From assembly GCF_000282635.1 (NCBI RefSeq), contig NZ_AKIW01000031.1:1-52645 (forward strand): a stretch of DNA of 52,645 nt, in the 5' to 3' direction. Each line of letters opens with the position of its first letter. The stretch's first letter is position 1. The translations under genes were made by a program, and so were the position numbers. The notes beneath the pieces are model-generated. The model worked only from the letters and a program-made list of their open reading frames with translations. It was not told the DNA's origin and searched no databases. Below, one piece after another: positions 52,627 through 52,645 of this stretch. The DNA comes from Variovorax sp. CF313 (lineage in GTDB: Bacteria > Pseudomonadota > Gammaproteobacteria > Burkholderiales > Burkholderiaceae_C).

Positions 52627-52645
52627 CCCCCAGTCTTCGCGCACT
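52627..52645 (+). repeat. Post-stop structured repeat, copy D (cut by the window end)
   Basis: Starting on the base after the LysR stop codon, CCCCCAGTCTTCGCGCACT is identical to the first 19 bases of copies A and C in the sense of transcription. The rest lies outside the window, so length, hairpins and the downstream gene cannot be checked. Confidence 0.75.

Overview
The window is high-GC, densely coded DNA of the Burkholderiales type. Gene content and gene neighbourhoods (cyanophycin cluster with its associated ABC transporter, ChvE/Mms sugar transporter, PbfD-type phosphonate cluster) suggest a Variovorax-like member of the Comamonadaceae. That placement rests on gene recognition, not on a marker gene. 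I see no rRNA, tRNA, insertion sequence, prophage or CRISPR array, and no gene-free stretch longer than about 300 bases.

Layout. (1) 1-4291: end of a type II secretion operon (probable gspD tail, gspE, gspF), then an unknown protein and a cN-I-type 5'-nucleotidase on the same strand. (2) 4369-8401: a tiny lipoprotein, a Tat-exported phospholipase C and an 8-oxoguanine-deaminase-like amidohydrolase. (3) 8491-10585: a secreted lipoxygenase with all iron ligands, behind a perfect 15+2+15 bp palindrome. (4) 10604-12802 (minus): DUF2970 protein, diheme and triheme c-type cytochromes. (5) 12902-15533: a MocR-type regulator and an MFS transporter, convergent and overlapping. (6) 15646-22361: a phosphonate cluster (phnX, PbfD-like flavoenzyme, ABC permease, ATPase and binding protein) divergent from a PhnZ-like diiron oxygenase. 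(7) 22471-24947: SbmA/YddA-like ABC exporter and queC. (8) 25181-29009: two tandem alkaline phosphatases and a secreted His-rich protein. (9) 29013-36760: cyanophycin locus (DUF1854 protein and ABC transporter divergent from cphA' and cphA). (10) 36918-38264: two tandem Cys-containing secreted paralogues and an 84-aa protein behind a near-consensus Pho box. (11) 38291-38955: joined 3' remnants of an SDR gene and a LysR gene. (12) 38822-52626: a long minus-strand operon for aldose uptake and non-phosphorylative pentose breakdown (aldehyde dehydrogenase, YtfQ, ChvE, MmsA, MmsB, YtfR, YtfT, YjfF, L-arabinonate dehydratase, DHDPS-family dehydratase) with a divergent GbpR-like LysR regulator.

Two themes join the regions. 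First, phosphorus scavenging: phospholipase C, 5'-nucleotidase, phosphonate uptake and C-P cleavage, and two alkaline phosphatases, with Pho-box-like direct repeats before several of them. Second, a repeated element of about 84 bp with two strong hairpins sits 0-9 nt after stop codons in four places, always in the direction of transcription, and in the three complete cases between two genes read in the same direction. Its stems show compensatory base changes between copies, so I regard it as a structured RNA element and the most interesting undescribed signal here.
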